5,351 nucleotides of DNA, taken from the NCBI GenBank assembly GCA_003551785.1, contig PUNP01000713.1, positions 1-5,351 on the forward strand. Reading direction: 5' to 3'. This stretch comes from Candidatus Brocadiaceae bacterium (lineage in GTDB: Bacteria > Planctomycetota > Brocadiia > SM23-32). The notes under the pieces were generated by a model. The model saw nothing but the letters and a program-made list of their open reading frames with translations. It searched no databases and was not told the origin of the DNA. The stretch's first letter is position 1; each line of letters opens with the position of its first letter. Below, piece by piece: positions 3,994-5,351 of this stretch. A program made the translations under genes and the position numbers.

Positions 3994-5351
3994 ATGAACG
4001 ACAACCAGCAAGCGCGTGAGAAACTTCAATCGGAACTGCGTAAAATCTTCCAGTTCGATGTCTCCGATCTGGACTTCGGTATCTATCGCATACTGAACCG
4101 CAAACAGGACAGGATCGAAAAGTTTATCGAACATGACCTGCTCGATGCCGTCACCGAAGGACTCAAAGAATACCGGCAGCATGACGCCTCGGAATTGGAA
4201 GAGATTAAACGGCAGATCGTCGAAAATATCTCGTCCGATGCGTTTGATGATCAAGGGAACCTGGTCAATTATCAGGATACCCGCCTCGGTAAGGATTACC
4301 TGGAGGCGGTCGAAAAGGCCGAAATGCAGGTGGTCGGCGCCGATACCGAGAAGAAAATCTATAACGACCTCTGCACCTTCTTCTCGCGCTACTACCAGGA
4401 TGGCGATTTCGTGACCGAGCGGCGTATCAGCGCCCGGCACCCCAAATACGCCGTGCCGTATAACGGCGAGGAGGTGCTGCTGCATTGGGCCAATAAAGAC
4501 CAGTACTACACCAAAACCGGTGAGCATTTCTCCAATTATAAATTCGAGACCGATAATAAATCCGTCTGGTTCAAGGTCGCGCAGGCGGAGACCGAAAAGG
4601 ATAATGTGAAAGCAAGCGAAGACCGGTATTTCGTGCTCCGGCCCGACGACCCTATCGAGCACGGCGAGGCGGGCGATGAACTGACGCTCTGGTTCGAGTA
4701 CCGTGCGCTGGGCGACGAGGAGCAGGAGCGGTGGCTGGAGGTGTATAACAGCGTGGAGAAGCCGCGCAAGACGCTCGACCGGCGTGCGCTGTGCATCGCA
4801 TACGAGGAGTGGGTGCTCGACCAACTGCCGGCCGACTGGCGCAACGCGCTCTCGCGCATACCGTCCGGCAAGACGCGTTCGCTGCTCTACTGCCGGCTGA
4901 ACCACTATACCGCCAAAAACACGACCGATTATTTCATCCATAAGGACCTGAAGGGGTTCCTGGAGCGCGAGCTGGAGTATTACCTGAAGAACGAGGTGAT
5001 ACGGGTCGATGATTTTATAGAAGACGAGTCCGGCCGGGCCGCCGACGTGTCGCTGACGCGCGCCCGTGTCGTGCGCCATATCGCCAAAAAAATCATCGCG
5101 TTCCTCAGCCAGATCGAAAATTTCCAGAAAAAACTGTGGGAGAAAAAGAAGTTTGTGGTCGATACGCAATACTGCTTCACGCTGGATAAGGTGCCGGAGG
5201 AATTCTACTCGACCATCCTGCAGAACCAGCAACAGCTCGACCATTGGGAGGAACTGTATGCGATGGACAGGTGGAGCGGGGAGCTGGAATGGGACGGCAA
5301 CTGGAGTTCCGCGTTCTTAAAAGAACACCCTTACCTCATGGTCGATACCCG
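3994..5351 (+). CDS. Large adenine-specific DNA methyltransferase (type III-like Mod), N-terminal part
   Basis: Starts at ATG 3994 with AGGA (3982-3985) eight bases upstream and runs open to the right edge: 452 full codons, and a last partial codon CG that must encode Arg. The N-terminus has FQFDVSDLDFGIYRILNRKQ (19-38), a hallmark of large methyltransferases annotated as type III restriction-modification or site-specific adenine methylases. The region up to about residue 430 is the long helical, charged N-terminal extension of that family and carries no catalytic motif. The last residues HPYLMVDTR resemble the segment that in relatives comes just before the HSEN.QAL and DPPY catalytic part, which would lie beyond the window. 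It would methylate adenine in host DNA to protect it from a partner nuclease/helicase, not visible here. The identification rests on remembered family features, so the exact system type is open. Confidence 0.75.
   Translation, partial: MNDNQQAREKLQSELRKIFQFDVSDLDFGIYRILNRKQDRIEKFIEHDLLDAVTEGLKEYRQHDASELEEIKRQIVENISSDAFDDQGNLVNYQDTRLGKDYLEAVEKAEMQVVGADTEKKIYNDLCTFFSRYYQDGDFVTERRISARHPKYAVPYNGEEVLLHWANKDQYYTKTGEHFSNYKFETDNKSVWFKVAQAETEKDNVKASEDRYFVLRPDDPIEHGEAGDELTLWFEYRALGDEEQERWLEVYNSVEKPRKTLDRRALCIAYEEWVLDQLPADWRNALSRIPSGKTRSLLYCRLNHYTAKNTTDYFIHKDLKGFLERELEYYLKNEVIRVDDFIEDESGRAADVSLTRARVVRHIAKKIIAFLSQIENFQKKLWEKKKFVVDTQYCFTLDKVPEEFYSTILQNQQQLDHWEELYAMDRWSGELEWDGNWSSAFLKEHPYLMVDT

Noticed and set aside
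3901..5244. Very long open frame on the minus strand (447 codons)
   Set aside because: It is antisense to the methyltransferase gene. Its low-complexity hydrophobic content reflects the codon use of the real gene, which has a recognisable N-terminal signature.

Overview
The window reads as bacterial chromosomal DNA from an organism not identifiable by eye. Two iron-sulfur redox proteins at the left suggest an anaerobic or low-oxygen bacterium. Intergenic DNA is rich in structured repeats, a pattern common in environmental anaerobes; no marker gene fixes the taxonomy. The outer genes look clearly GC-richer than the central minus-strand cluster (about 1.88-3.2 kb), which is consistent with the cluster having been acquired separately.

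Left part (1-1820, plus strand): the C-terminal end of an aldo/keto reductase with two 4Fe-4S cluster motifs; a 347-base gap filled with hairpins and a degenerate 7-base tandem repeat; a complete QueG-like 4Fe-4S protein; and a possible 33-residue small protein that overlaps the end of the QueG-like gene.

Centre (1877-3110, minus strand, transcribed right to left): a compact toxin-antitoxin type cluster. It begins with an antitoxin of the addiction-module-component family whose stop overlaps the start of a RelE/ParE-fold toxin. A DUF2283 protein and then a small MNT-type nucleotidyltransferase follow. The nucleotidyltransferase is chimeric: its last 43 residues match the antitoxin C-terminus at 40 positions, encoded in a 131-base direct repeat (1880-2010 and 2913-3043; 8 mismatches, no gaps). 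This is the most unusual thing in the window. It joins a nucleotidyltransferase domain to what is probably the toxin-binding tail of a neighbouring antitoxin, and no HEPN partner gene is visible.

Right part: a roughly 300-base imperfect long palindrome (3332-3632), each arm holding three hairpins in mirrored order, then about 360 bases of non-coding DNA with a perfect 16-base palindrome. The window ends in the N-terminal 452 residues of a large DNA methyltransferase resembling the modification subunit of type III-like restriction-modification systems. Toxin-antitoxin genes beside a methyltransferase suggest a defence or accessory island, but the restriction partner would lie beyond the right edge.
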